From positions 66,753,381 to 66,817,380 of the forward strand of contig JALJCS010000001.1 in NCBI GenBank assembly GCA_023055355.1: DNA of 64,000 bases, given 5' to 3'. This document shows positions 12,865 to 23,400 of this stretch, in pieces. Position numbers and translations under genes: made by a program. The first letter of the stretch is position 1. Each line of letters begins with the position of its first letter. Source of the DNA: Agelaius tricolor (Eukaryota; Chordata; Aves; Passeriformes; Icteridae). The notes under the pieces were generated by a model, which saw only the letters and a list, made by a program, of their open reading frames with translations, had not been told where the DNA came from and ran no database searches.

Positions 12865-12905
12865 TCAGCTCAGAAGGGATCCACCACAGAAGGAGTAACG
12901 GCGAG
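12865..12905 (-). CDS. VGLL2: VGLL2 terminal coding exon 4 (41 nt, ends RRYSFCGGSLLS)
   Basis: This coding segment is only 41 nt and is too short for ordinary open-frame searches. It follows the acceptor TCTTGGTTTGCAG. Its first two bases join the G of exon 3 to make Ala298, and it then encodes the C-terminal peptide RRYSFCGGSLLS and TGA. Human VGLL2 ends in a very similar peptide, from memory RRYSLCGASLLS. Splice phase, peptide and position agree, so the exon is well supported. The 3' UTR continues below 12865. Confidence 0.92.
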
Positions 12906-15900
12906 CTGCAAACCAAGACCAGAAGCTGTTACAAACTGACCCGATTTCAGCTCTGAATGCCACCATGTCTAATGGGTAGAGAGCTACAGGGAAGAGCCAG
13001 GGGAAGAAGAGTGAAGGACAGCTCTAAAACCAGTACAGATCCTTGCTTTTATCCTGAGGTTGCAAACCTGAGAATGGAGAGAAGAAAAAAAAAGGAAGAA
13101 GAAAAATAGGTACAGGCATTTAAGAACAGAGGAAAACAAATTGCATGTCTTGCCGGGTGAGATCAGTCTAAAGCACGGGATCTCCAGAGCCCCAGAAGGC
13201 TGTGAAACAAGGAGAAGAGCCCAAGCCAGACAGGAGAAAGTCTCTCCTATTTAAAGTGAGGACACCCTAAGGAGCCATTAGTGGCTGCAATAACGAAACC
13301 AGCATGGAGCAGACTTTCCTTCCCCTCACAACCACTGACTCAGGATCTGTCACTGCTGACTGTGCCTGCGCACCCATTTTTGTCAGCACTACAGCCACAC
13401 CTTGGTTCCAGACACCCCAACAGACACCACCAGGGGAAGACCACTGCCTTTTTTCTCACCAAATGCAATTGTGCTTTCATCTCAAAAACTGGAAGGAGAA
13501 GGTAATTAAGGAGAGGGGCAAGTTCATGAACCTGCATGGTGTCTAGAAATGACCCCTCAGGGCAGCACATGGATGGGGCCAAGCAGTGACCTTTGGGGCT
13601 GCTCCATTCTGCTCCTAGCTCTTGCTGCTCAATGCAGGAACAAGACCAGGGCCAGGACAAAGGTACCTCAAAGCAACCTGTAGCCTCAGGAAATGTTTGT
13701 GGGCATCAGAAATTCAAACAGTGTTGTGGAGATGTGATATGTTGGCCTGTCCCATCCTTCCTCTCCGTTCTTCACTTGCCTGGCCTGAGAGCCCCAAGAA
13801 GAGCACCCAGGGCAGAGCTCAGGTGTCACACATGGGGCTTCCACCCTCACTTCATTTTCCTACAGCAGAACCTCAGCCACCCCCACTGAGTTCTTCCCTA
13901 CTGCTATGGACGGTGTGGAATAGGGAGCAGGTTGCAGCTGAGCCAAGGGAGCTGGAGGGGCCGAGGGCAGCTCATTACCTGTGTCCACATTGAGGCCAAT
14001 GCTCTGTGCCATGTCTCCTGTTGCATTGGGGAAGGGGCCCGGCGTCGTCCAGGCCGCAGCAGCGCCCGCTTCACTCTTGCCCAGTTCACAGGGGGGGCTG
14101 ACGGGTGCGGACACGGAGGCGGGCGTGAGGCGGTGGGGGCGGACGGAGGCCGTGGGCACCAGGAGCGAGCCGTAGCGTGGGTCAAAGTGGGGCCCGTAGA
14201 CCTCGTGCATGGCGGCGGGGCGGGGGTAGGCGGTGCTCTGTGTGCCGATGTAGGGGTGATGGTGGTGGTGGTGGTGGTGGTGGTGGTGGGCATGGTGCCA
14301 GGGCTCGGGGCCCCCCTGGTGCAGGTGGCCGTGCAGGGAGGCGGGCGCGTAGGGGTCGGTGGCGGCGGCGAAGGGCAGCTCGCTGTGGGCGGCAGCTGCC
14401 AGGGGGCTGCTCAGGCTGGCTGGCACCGAGGAGGGCTGGTACGTGCTGTTCCAGAAGGACGGCGGGAAGATGCGCTGGCTCATTGGAAAGGATCCATCTG
14501 AGTGAAGGAAGTGGGAAAGAAGGTCAGCAATGAGCACACACAAGACTTGATCTCCTTTCCCTAGGGCTTTGTCCCTTCCTGATCCACCCAAACCTTTCAC
14601 CTAAAAAGTCCTTTCATTCCCTTTATTCCACAAAAAACTGGCAAGGATAAGAACTTGCTCCAAACAAATATGAATTCCTCTCTGACTAAACACCCAACAC
14701 ACCTGTCCTATGGCTTATCCATGAAGCTGCAACTATGTCCTCCAGCTTTTTCTTACTATGCAGATGGGCAAAATGTTGTTACCTAAGGCCAGAGAAAAAT
14801 CTCTTTCCTTCGGTAGTGGAAACTGAGAGCTACTATACACCACTTAAATTTTCAGGTTTGGGTTTTTCTTGTTTGTTTTTGTGATAATCTCCTTGTCTAA
14901 ACATTTATGCCCAATGTTTCCTGGAAAGAAGCTGCTGCCTCAATGCAATAGCAAAGTGGGCAGGAACAGTGAGAGATGTGACAAAAGGCAAGTTTGAATT
15001 ACTCAAATATCTGGGGCAATTCTCCATCTATTACAGCCATATATTTCTTAGTTATATTGTCAGACTGTTTGGGAAGCCCTCAGCAGAACTTTGGAGATTG
15101 GCAGGGCAAAGACAAAGACCCTAAATTTTCTTAGCCCAGTTAGCAACATGCAAGATGGACTGGTGATTATTAATATCACAAATAGATGTTATGTATGATT
15201 AGTTAGGAATGCACACTGTTCTTGAAAGAAATAAAACTATGTTCCTAATACTTCTTTGCCAGGGAAGTATGTCAGCTCTGAGCCTTGGCATTGCTTAGGA
15301 GAAGGGGAAGCAGTTCATGATGAGCAAAAAAACCTCCTCTACTGCCATCAATTCCAGCACTGAATATCTCTCACCCGTGAAATATTTTTGGACATTACAG
15401 ACAGCAATCCATGCAAGGTCTGGGAAAGCAGCCCTGGCTGAGCTGGTGACCCTGTGAGGGAGGGTTACTAAGACTGCCCACAAGGAAGTGCCAGCCCTAA
15501 CTCTCTGGCAGATGGAGTGTGGAGAAGATTATTCCCCTCTTCCCTGACTACTCTCGTGGGCCTGTCCAGTGTGAATCAGGTGTGGATACAGAGAGCTGTG
15601 CATAAGCCACAGCCTTGGTCTTGACAGCACATGGCCATGGCCAAGTCTGCAAGCCCTTGTTTTCCAAAACTTAAGAGTCCTTGTCAGCACTCCAGCAACA
15701 ATCAGGGTGGTGATACACACAGGGCAAGATATATGGACACACACAATCATTTTCTTTTAGAGGTGGGAAGCTGATCAGATTGTTCCCACATTTGTTTTTT
15801 ACTTTGCTCCCATCACTATGACCACTCTAAACTGAAAGCTAGGGTCAACAGGGAATACACAGGTCACAGTCACAGTTTGGGAGTCACTCTGTGGCTAGTT

Positions 15901-18776
15901 GTGCTGTAGCCCTCTCCAGGTAAAGCACCTGCAGTGAAAAGACAATTTGTTTCCCCCAACAGCCTCTCAGACTGCTTTCCCCCTGGGCCATGCCTCTCTG
16001 CATAATCTGAAGGGATTTTTTCTTTCCTTTTTACCCTAAAAGGGCCAAACAGCTGACAGCTCCTAGCCTCGGATCCCAGGGGATGCTCGCCAGGCACCAG
16101 CCGCTGGTGGGAGGGAGGAGGGAGCCGGATGCGGAGCCGAGGCGGGGACGAGGTGCCGGCCCAGAGGGGGCCCCGCACCCCCCGCATCCCCGGCGCCCCC
16201 CGCATCCCCCGCGCCCCCTGCGCTGAGCGCTCACCCCGCCAGGAGCCCGCGTTCCGCGCCGCCTTCGCGCTGCCCAGGGAGAAGCTGCTGGGCTGGCTGA
16301 GAGCCCGGCTGAAGTGCTCGTCCACCACGGCGCTGATGTCCCCCTGGAAGTAGGTGAAGAGGACACAGCGGGAGCTGATGTACTCGGCCTCGGGGGGTCG
16401 CTCCTTCTCGGGGCTGCAGTCCTCCTCCTTGATGCTGGCCGCGGCGTGGCTGGAGAAGGAGCTGCCGGCACTGGCGCTGCTGCCGCTTTCCGGGGCTTCC
16501 TGCATTTTGGAGTAAAAGGCGAGTTTCTGCAGGGAAGGAAAGAAAACGGAGCCGGTCACGCAGCACACCAAGGTGCGCTGGCCCATCCTGTGCCATCCGG
16601 CGTGCAGCGCCGAGCCCTCTCCCGCGGTCTTCCCGAGAGGATGCCAAAGTCTGCCCCTCGGCTGCCCTCCGTTCCCTCAGCATACACCACAATCCCCACA
16701 CCCCCATATCGCCCTCTCTAGTCCGGGGGCAGCGAAGGGACTGCAAATAGGGCTGGGGGACCGAAACCCACGGGTGCCGAAAGGGATGGAGCAAGACAGC
16801 CGCCGGGTGGGGAAGGCGCGGCCGGGCGGGGGTCACACCGCCAGGTCCTCCGCACCAAGCCCCCCCAAAAAAAGGCTCTTTGCAGCTGGCTTCGGAGCGG
16901 ACGGCGGCCGCCAAGGGGCTGCAATGCCGGGGCACGGGCGGGCGACGGCCGAGCACCCACGGAGCAGCGCTGGCAGCTGGGACAACGCGAGAGCCGCTCG
17001 GTCCCCGGCTCCGAGAATCTATCTGGTGCAATGAGTGTCCTGTAACTCACAGCGGCGAGGTTAGAAGCAAAGAGGGGGGGAAAAAAGACTGACAGTCTTA
17101 AACACACTTCAGGGCAAAACTCAGCATTTCCCTGGACACCAAGAAGCTCCAGGTATTTGCTACAAGATTAATCTCCTTTTATTGTATTCCGCCGAGTGGG
17201 AAAACAGCGGGCGTTGTGAAGTTTTCCGGATGTTTCCCGTCTTCATGAGCGTTAGCGTGTCTGCAGCTGCTGAGAGTTTCTTAGCAATAAGCGCTGGGAC
17301 GCTGAGCCCGGGCTTGGCCGCCGCCAGCAGAGCCTTAGGGCGGCCAGCGGGGGAAGAACCGAGAGGACGGGGCACAGTCTTGGGCCAAGACACGCGGTAT
17401 ATTTGATAATGTCACTCGTCGCGACGACCGCCTTTCCTCTTGGCTCCCTGTTCGGCCATTGAGGTAATGATCATCCCCCTTAATAATGTCATAAGCCGGG
17501 GTTGAGAGAGTGGTGGGAGGGAAGGCAAGGTGGGGAAAGACATTATCTGCTATTTGTGACGGGTCCTGAGCCCCGCTGCCGGGCGCTGGAGGGGGCACAG
17601 GGACCGCTGCACGGCGGGGGCTGCACCCGCCTCGGGCCCGGGGCGCCGTTCTCTACATCCATCCCCTTTTTCGTTATGCTGGGGGAGGAAGGAATTAATT
17701 TCTGGAAGGGGTAAGGGCGAGGGAAAACCTGGGAACGCAGAGGGGTTGAAAGGAAAGCGGCGCGCAGCAGGTGCAGCCGGGCGAGCCGAGCCTGACCCAC
17801 GCGGGACCGTGCGCGTCCCGGCGCCAGCAGATCCCCGCGCAGCACGGGCCCTGCGTGCCCGGAACATCCCCGCGGCCGGAGCGATCCTTTCCTTGAAACC
17901 TCGGCATTAGCTGGTACCCGCGACCTCCCGGGCGGAGCTGCACGCAGCGGGGCGGCGGGACGTGGCTGCAGCTCACCAAGCCCCCGCGGGTCTCGCCGGC
18001 AGCTCGGGGAGCCCGGGGGACGACCCGGGGTCCCGCCGCCGCCGAGAGCGCCCCGGGACACGGGAGCATCCTGTAGCCCCTTGCTCCCCTTCGCGGCCGC
18101 GGTTCCCTCCGCCAACGCCAAACCGGGCAAACCCCGCAACCTCGCGTCTCTCTCGCCTACCCCGCTTCCAGAGCGGAACTCCGGAGCACCCCTCCGATGC
18201 GGCTGCAAAATTTGTGCACCAAGAGGCTTCCGTGGCAGCGGCCGGGATGCGGCGCACCGGGGTGAGCGATGCCCCGGGAAGCCCGGCCTCGCAGCCCCCG
18301 ACGGTCCCCACACACGTCGCTACCCCGACCCGCCGCGCTCGGAAGTAGCCCGCTCCGGTAAAGAAAACAAACAAGCAAACATTTTAAAACAAACGAACAA
18401 GCAAACAAACCCCCTAAAAATCCTTCTGGGGGTTAAAATCGTCCCCTCTCTCCAAAGGCATCCCGTAGTCCGTGGTTTGCCGCCGGCGTACGTACCCTGC
18501 CGAGCCCCGCGCCAAGGTGGGATGCGGTTCTGCTCCGCTCACCATCGCAGGCTCCCAGATCTCCCCCCCTCCCGCCCTCCCTTTCCCCTCCCCTTCTCCT
18601 TTTCCCTTTTTCCCTTTGGTGAGGCCCCAGATGGCCATCCTCCAGACGATACCCCTCCCACCTTCTGCCTCTTCACCGCTGTCCCCTACACGTACCTGGT
18701 GGTAGGGGCTGTAGGCTGCTGCGAAGTAAGGCTGGGAAGGACCGTAGACTTGGTACATAACATCCAGACAGCTCAT
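12865..18776 (-). CDS. VGLL2: VGLL2, vestigial-like family member 2 (four coding exons, joined CDS 933 nt)
   Basis: VGLL2 is a nuclear cofactor that binds TEAD transcription factors through its Tondu (TDU) domain. The family is known for roles in skeletal muscle differentiation and in pharyngeal and craniofacial tissue. Joining 18776-18696, 16526-16235, 14497-13979 and 12905-12865 gives 310 residues, close to the mammalian length of about 317. It opens MSCLDVMYQVYGPSQPYFAA. The TDU domain is near residues 78-105 (core SRCVLFTYFQGDIS), after an acidic/proline linker containing SIKEEDCSPEKE (58-69). A Ser/Pro/Ala/His-rich C-terminal half follows, with 11 consecutive His at 195-205 and MHEVYGPHFDPRYG at 221-234. 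The protein ends RRYSFCGGSLLS. I saw no signal peptide or membrane segment. The start is the family's conserved first Met and has G at -3. Introns are 2169, 1737 and 1073 bp with phases 0, 1 and 1, and all have GT/AG ends. No frameshift or stop breaks the frame, so it looks functional. Confidence 0.96.
13979..14497 (-). CDS. VGLL2: VGLL2 coding exon 3 (Pro/Ala/His-rich region)
   Basis: The acceptor is TTCCTTCACTCAG, and the first two bases complete the split Asp125 codon. The exon encodes GSFPMSQRIFPPSFWN onward to residue 297 and ends ACA G|GTAATG (phase 1). It carries the family blocks FPMSQR, HSELPFAA, DPYAPASLHGHLHQG, EPWHHAH and HFDPRYG. His codons form an uninterrupted run of 11 (10 CAC and one CAT), seen as GTG repeats on the plus strand near 14256-14288. 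Reading past the donor adds 37 residues (after a Gly that straddles the junction) to a stop at 13862-13860; they resemble nothing in the family, so splicing is preferred. Confidence 0.95.
16235..16526 (-). CDS. VGLL2: VGLL2 coding exon 2 with the TDU (TEAD-binding) domain
   Basis: The acceptor is a pyrimidine-rich tract ending CCCTGCAG before AAACTCGCC (KLAFYSKMQEA). The exon encodes residues 28-124 plus one base. Its second half is the TDU domain, the TEAD-binding surface of vestigial-like proteins, including VLFTYFQGDIS and VVDEHFSRALSQ. The first half has a Ser-rich stretch and the acidic IKEEDCSP motif. The exon ends CGG G|GTGAGC, a phase 1 donor (GT at 16234-16233). The exon is GC-rich and lies in the CpG island. 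Confidence 0.95.
17165..17500. promoter_or_regulatory. AT-richer block in VGLL2 intron 1, candidate intronic regulatory element
   Basis: Within the GC-rich intron there is a block of more complex sequence with AT-rich motifs: AGATTAATCTCC, ATAATGTCA twice (17406-17414 and 17483-17491), TGATCA, and a 10-bp palindrome CGTCGCGACG (17417-17426). Homeodomain-type TAAT cores cluster here. The function is inferred from composition and position only. Confidence 0.35.
18696..18776 (-). CDS. VGLL2: VGLL2 coding exon 1 (residues 1-27)
   Basis: This exon carries the start codon at 18776-18774 and 27 complete codons ending ...AAAYSPYHQ. The donor directly after it reads CAG|GTACGT (GT at 18695-18694), so intron 1 is phase 0. 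Without splicing, the frame runs on into intron sequence that does not resemble the family. The 5' UTR must lie above 18776, but its start cannot be fixed from sequence alone. I see no convincing TATA box just upstream, which fits a CpG-island promoter. Confidence 0.93.
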
Positions 18777-20362
18777 GGCTGGCCGCGGCCGAGAAGTATT
18801 TTTTTTCTCATCAACTCGTGTTCTGCAAAGTGGAGTAATGCTTCGGGGGAGGGAGGTTCCCGGGGGTTAAGAGGCACCACGCTCTGGTGGGAGGAGTGAG
18901 GGGGGATGAGGCCGCGCTGGGCTGCGCTGACACCCCCTCCCTGCCTTCTTTCCCTGCCTTCCTCCCTTCCTATAGCGTGGCTCCCTCCCGCAAATACGCC
19001 GGGACTGGAGGGGCTCCCGGGCCGCCGGGGGATTTCAGCCCCGGTCCCGGCGGGTGGCAGAGGCGGAGGGAGCAGGGACACCCCGGTTCCGCAGCCGGGA
19101 CTGCCCGGGAGCAGCGGGGCTGGAGGCGCAGGGGGAGCTCCGGCCACGCAGGAGGCTGGCGGGGTGCGGGGGGAACCGGGGGTCGGCGGAAGATGAGGGC
19201 TTACCCAGCGGGTCAACCCATCTCCCGCTGCTTTTGGTTTTATTTCATTTCTTTCATTACATTCCACGTGCCTCCTGTGCCGGGTGCTGCCCCGCTGCCC
19301 CCGGGGTGGATGCCCCTGCCGCCCGTCGGCCCTCGCTCCTGGCCCGGGCGAAGTGGAACTCCGGGAAAGGCGGGGATCTGGGTGACCCCATCCAAATTCC
19401 ACCAAGTCCGGCGTTCGCTGGAAAATGCCACTTCCAAAGCCACAGGAGTTGAGAGGTCTGGTAAACCGAAGGAGGATGAACCAGTTGCTCCCGAGGAGGA
19501 TTCTCCCTAGAAACTTTTAAATCATTACAAATCCCGGAAACGGCGATGCTTTTGCATTTAATAGAAACTAAAACAACGCCGGGGGCAAAGTCGCGTCAAA
19601 ACAACAAATTATCGTGAAGGTAAACTGGATTTACTCCCTGGCTTTCTGCTGAGTGTGACACACAAAGTTGTAAATAGGTGAATGTATCTTCACTGCTAAT
19701 TTTAAAGAAGTTGCATAGGAGGCAGATTATTTTTTAACAGAGATGTAAGTTTTCGTTTCAATATCAACTCTTTGAAATGTTCAGCTTCATGGTACGGGTC
19801 ACAACTAATGTGAGAAGAGACTCATCTTGTTTTCTTTCAAGCACCTGTAATAAAGCAGAAGAAATATAAGAAATGCAAGGGAAATAATATTACCCAGTTT
19901 TCAAATGCTGATTGGTTACGAAAGTATTGGGGGAAATCTGAAAAGAATGAACACTATGAATTTTGAAGACCTGGAAATATTCAAACTAATTTTAGCAGAA
20001 AAACATCATATGTAAAACAAAGCATTGACTCTGTTTTTTTTTCTTCAAAATGCAATTTTTACATTCCAAGTGTTAGAAATTGTTTTGAATGCCCGCTGTT
20101 CACCAAAATCATATTTCAGTGCCTGATGATCATGTTTCAATGTTTTCTGCACCAGGTGCAGGGTTTAAAATTCATATTTAAACAAATTTCTTTCTCTGTA
20201 TTCTTGGGAGTTTGGGAAATTTGTTTTTCATACTGCAGTGCAGCCTGAAACACTGCGGCTGTGACTTCTGCCTCAGTGTTGCTCCTTCCCCCATCAAAGC
20301 CAATTTTGTGTTGGTGGTCAAGAGAATGAGGGAATGGTCAAGAAAATGAGGCTTTAAAATAA

Positions 20363-20404
20363 TAAATGTACCTTATATATATATAAATGTACCTTATATA
20401 TATA
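20363..20404. repeat. Perfect 21-bp tandem duplication with TA runs
   Basis: The unit TAAATGTACCTTATATATATA occurs twice back to back (20363-20383 and 20384-20404), followed by further TA. It is a local AT-rich slippage duplication in intergenic DNA. Confidence 0.85.
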
Positions 20405-23400
20405 TATATACTTTTATTTATCTTGAGCAATAAGCAAATAATCATGGTAGAGGTAAGGACTCAGTCTGTGGCTGGTGTCTAAATTAAAGCAGTCAGCTAA
20501 AGAACAGCCCTTCCCTCCTCACAGCGAGAGACCGAGGGATCTCACTTGGGACAACAGGATCTCACTTCTCCTCTGTGTCCCTGCTTGTGAGTGGTAGGAA
20601 GCTTTCCCAACACACACAGACCTGTGCCTGTTTCAAAGGTAATAATGTGCTGAGCACTATACCAAAAAAGGCCCATTTCTCAGAGGTTGAGTCCAATGAA
20701 CACCTGCTCCAAAGACAGAGAATGCCCTCCTGCTCCTCAGACCAGCCCCTCACCGGGACTCTGTGCCATAGCAAAGGTAAGAGCTGACACTGGCCAAGGC
20801 TGAGCACTCACTTGTGTGGGAAAACCCAAAGTGAAAGAGCAACATGTGTGACTGGGTGCTGTGATGTGACAGATGATCTCCCCCTGGAGAATCTCTCCTT
20901 GGGGGCTGAATTCAGGGGTTTTACCTCACACTCAAGTATATGCTAAGGGAATCGGGTCTGATGTGGCTTGGTATGAATTAGATCTCTTTTACAGACAGTT
21001 ATTTGGCTGTAAAACTATGCAGTGTAAAACACAAGTAAACCTCAGTGTCTTAATGCAGAGAAATAAAAACATTCATGCAAAAATGCAGGCAGTATTTTGC
21101 CTCTTTGGTGAGTCTGTGAAATTAGTCCTGGTATAGGAAATTATCCTGGGAATCCAGGGTCAGAAACTATATTCACTAATGATCTCACTGTGCACTTACA
21201 ATTATATAAAAACAATCTTCCTTGGTCTTAACTAAAGAATTTTAGGTGGGTTGAGTCACATCAGGAATTACAAAAACTTGGAGAGAAACAGCTGAGTTGC
21301 CTCAGAGAGAAAATTATGACAGCAGTAAAGGAAAGCACAATTTTAGAAAGGACATGGGTTAAGAGCTGGCTGTGTCCCATCACAGCACTGGCATGGGCCT
21401 ACTCCTAAGCCGTACACTGGTAAATATTTCACAGCAGAAATATGAAAAGGAAATCTTGTTCGGAATAAAGAATGATAGGTCCTAATAAGCAGCGAGATGC
21501 AGAAACTTGCCTCAGAAAACATTCCTATATAAAGCAAGTCAGTGTTATCTTCTAGCTAAGCTGGAACTTTTTACGAAACAAGAATTGGGTACTACTGTGA
21601 ATGGTTCACCAGACAAGCAAACAGACCATGAAACAAAACATCAACATTCAGAGAGACTGGGACAAAAACATGGTAGCGCTGACCGCATTGGTTGCTCACC
21701 TTCCCTGGAAATCCTACATCCAGTGCCAGCCTGCCAGCCCCTGGTGTGTGAAGGTTTGAGCACTGAGTATCACATTAAATTAAGGGATTAATTGTTTATC
21801 ATCCAGAAGGGACATTTCTGATATATCATTCTTGCTGTTCATAATATACTTCTTTAGAAGCTCAGGGAGACTGTCACTGTTTCCAGTAATGCTTTTCCAA
21901 ATAGAAGATACCATGAGGTGGGTAGAGAATCCAGCCCTAGCTGCAGCAATTTGCCACTCTGCTTAGCAGCCTTCAGTGTTTTTCTCTTCCAGCTTGGGTT
22001 GGCTTGGCTTCAGCCTCCAGCTGTTGGTTCATGTAATGCCTTAGTTCACTTATCTAAACAACCCTTTTGTATGTAATATTTTCTCTTATGAAATTGATTT
22101 TATTCCATATAATATTTTTTCCTGCCAAAATAGATGGAGCTCCTTAACTTTCTTCTGCAATTCCTCTAATAGTTTTTGTACCATTTATTTGCAACCTATG
22201 TAATTTTTCAACATTGTTCTAAAAATATTGAGGCAATAATTTGTTATCTTTCTAGTGTTTGTCTTGCTGAGAAATACCTTCTTTGCAACTGATGATTATA
22301 ACTATTGGGTTTTTTGCCATAACACAAATTTAAAGGCATGACACTGATGTGCTCTCCCACTGTGATGACCACTGTATTTTCAGTTTTGATACGACAAGTA
22401 CATAAAAGACATGGACTGCTTGGTGATGAGGAGCCGACCGCATTGGGAACCTCCTGGAATTTCTTCTAAACTCTTACATATCTGACTGAGATTGCAAGTA
22501 ACTAGGCTGAAAACTGTGAGGGTCCCACGTGAGCCTATGACACCTGCTCATGATGCCTTGTGTAGTCATCCTTTCTCAGACATTTTCCATCACTTTTCTT
22601 CTCTGGTTGTAGATGTGCAACTCTCCAAACAGCTCCATTCATGTGCTGTTTGCTCTTGAGAATGCCAAGAGGTTCAGCAATGGGCTCAGGTATTGACAAA
22701 TGTCCCAGTTCTCACTTTACTCACCAGCCTTCTTGTTACTATGTTACCTGCTAAATTTATTGGTGTGATTTCATTTCAGCTTTCAATTTACTGATCATCT
22801 TCTTGCACAGTCCACAAACAAACTAATAAAAATATTCCTATACGGTGCTCATATACGGTACTCCTATGTGACAGTAGTCTTATTTCTAAATACTGAAGAC
22901 TGTGTGTTGACTTGTTTCTTGTATTTTTTGTCTATTTGCTGTATCACCTATATTGAGCAGTGCCTCCTCCATGGGATGATAAGTTCAGTTTCACTAGTCT
23001 TCCTATTCCTCCTCTCTACTTTACTCTCTAATGCCTCAATCTGCCTGTAGGACTCAGCACATACTTAACTTACAGCTGAATGCACTACTTGTGAGATTAG
23101 ATGGGTCAAATTTGGCTGAAATGAATTAAGATAGATAATGCTGTTCCTCTTTCTTATCTTGTCAGTCTTTGTGCTCCACATCCCTAAAAGCTTTTTTTTT
23201 TTAGGGCTTGGCAACTGTTACCACGGTGTTCTCAGGGATGTTTTTGAGATCCAGCCTCTGAGTCTGTATTAATGCAGATGACTTTAGGCTCAAGAGCTTC
23301 TGGCTTGGTAGTTTTTGAGGATACTGAATTAACTGACATTAAAGATGAAAAGTCAGTATTATAAATATAGTAAAACATAAAGTAAAAATCAGGGGACACA

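Larger units (their letters stand above)
16050..19450. promoter_or_regulatory. VGLL2: CpG island over VGLL2 promoter, exon 1, intron 1 and exon 2
   Basis: The stretch is strikingly GC- and CpG-rich compared with the AT-rich DNA on both sides. It covers the presumed promoter above 18776, the 5' coding exons and most of intron 1. Long open frames on both strands here come from the lack of AT-rich stop codons. A CACGTG E-box lies at 19265-19270. Developmental transcription-factor loci often have broad CpG islands like this. The boundaries were judged by eye. Confidence 0.8.

Noticed and set aside
13932..14501. 189-codon plus-strand frame with a Val/Gly-rich run
   Set aside because: It lies opposite VGLL2 exon 3. 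The run is the complement of the His codons, so it is a shadow of the real exon.
17543..18899. Long frames (up to 272 codons) on both strands around VGLL2 intron 1 and promoter
   Set aside because: They arise from GC-rich DNA with few stop codons, the peptides are low-complexity Arg/Pro/Gly, and none matches a family.
18829..19206. A 5' non-coding VGLL2 intron (GGTAAGC donor near 19206, CACTTTGCAG acceptor near 18829)
   Set aside because: The sites look usable, but known VGLL2 genes have the start codon in the first exon as I recall, and there is no transcript evidence.
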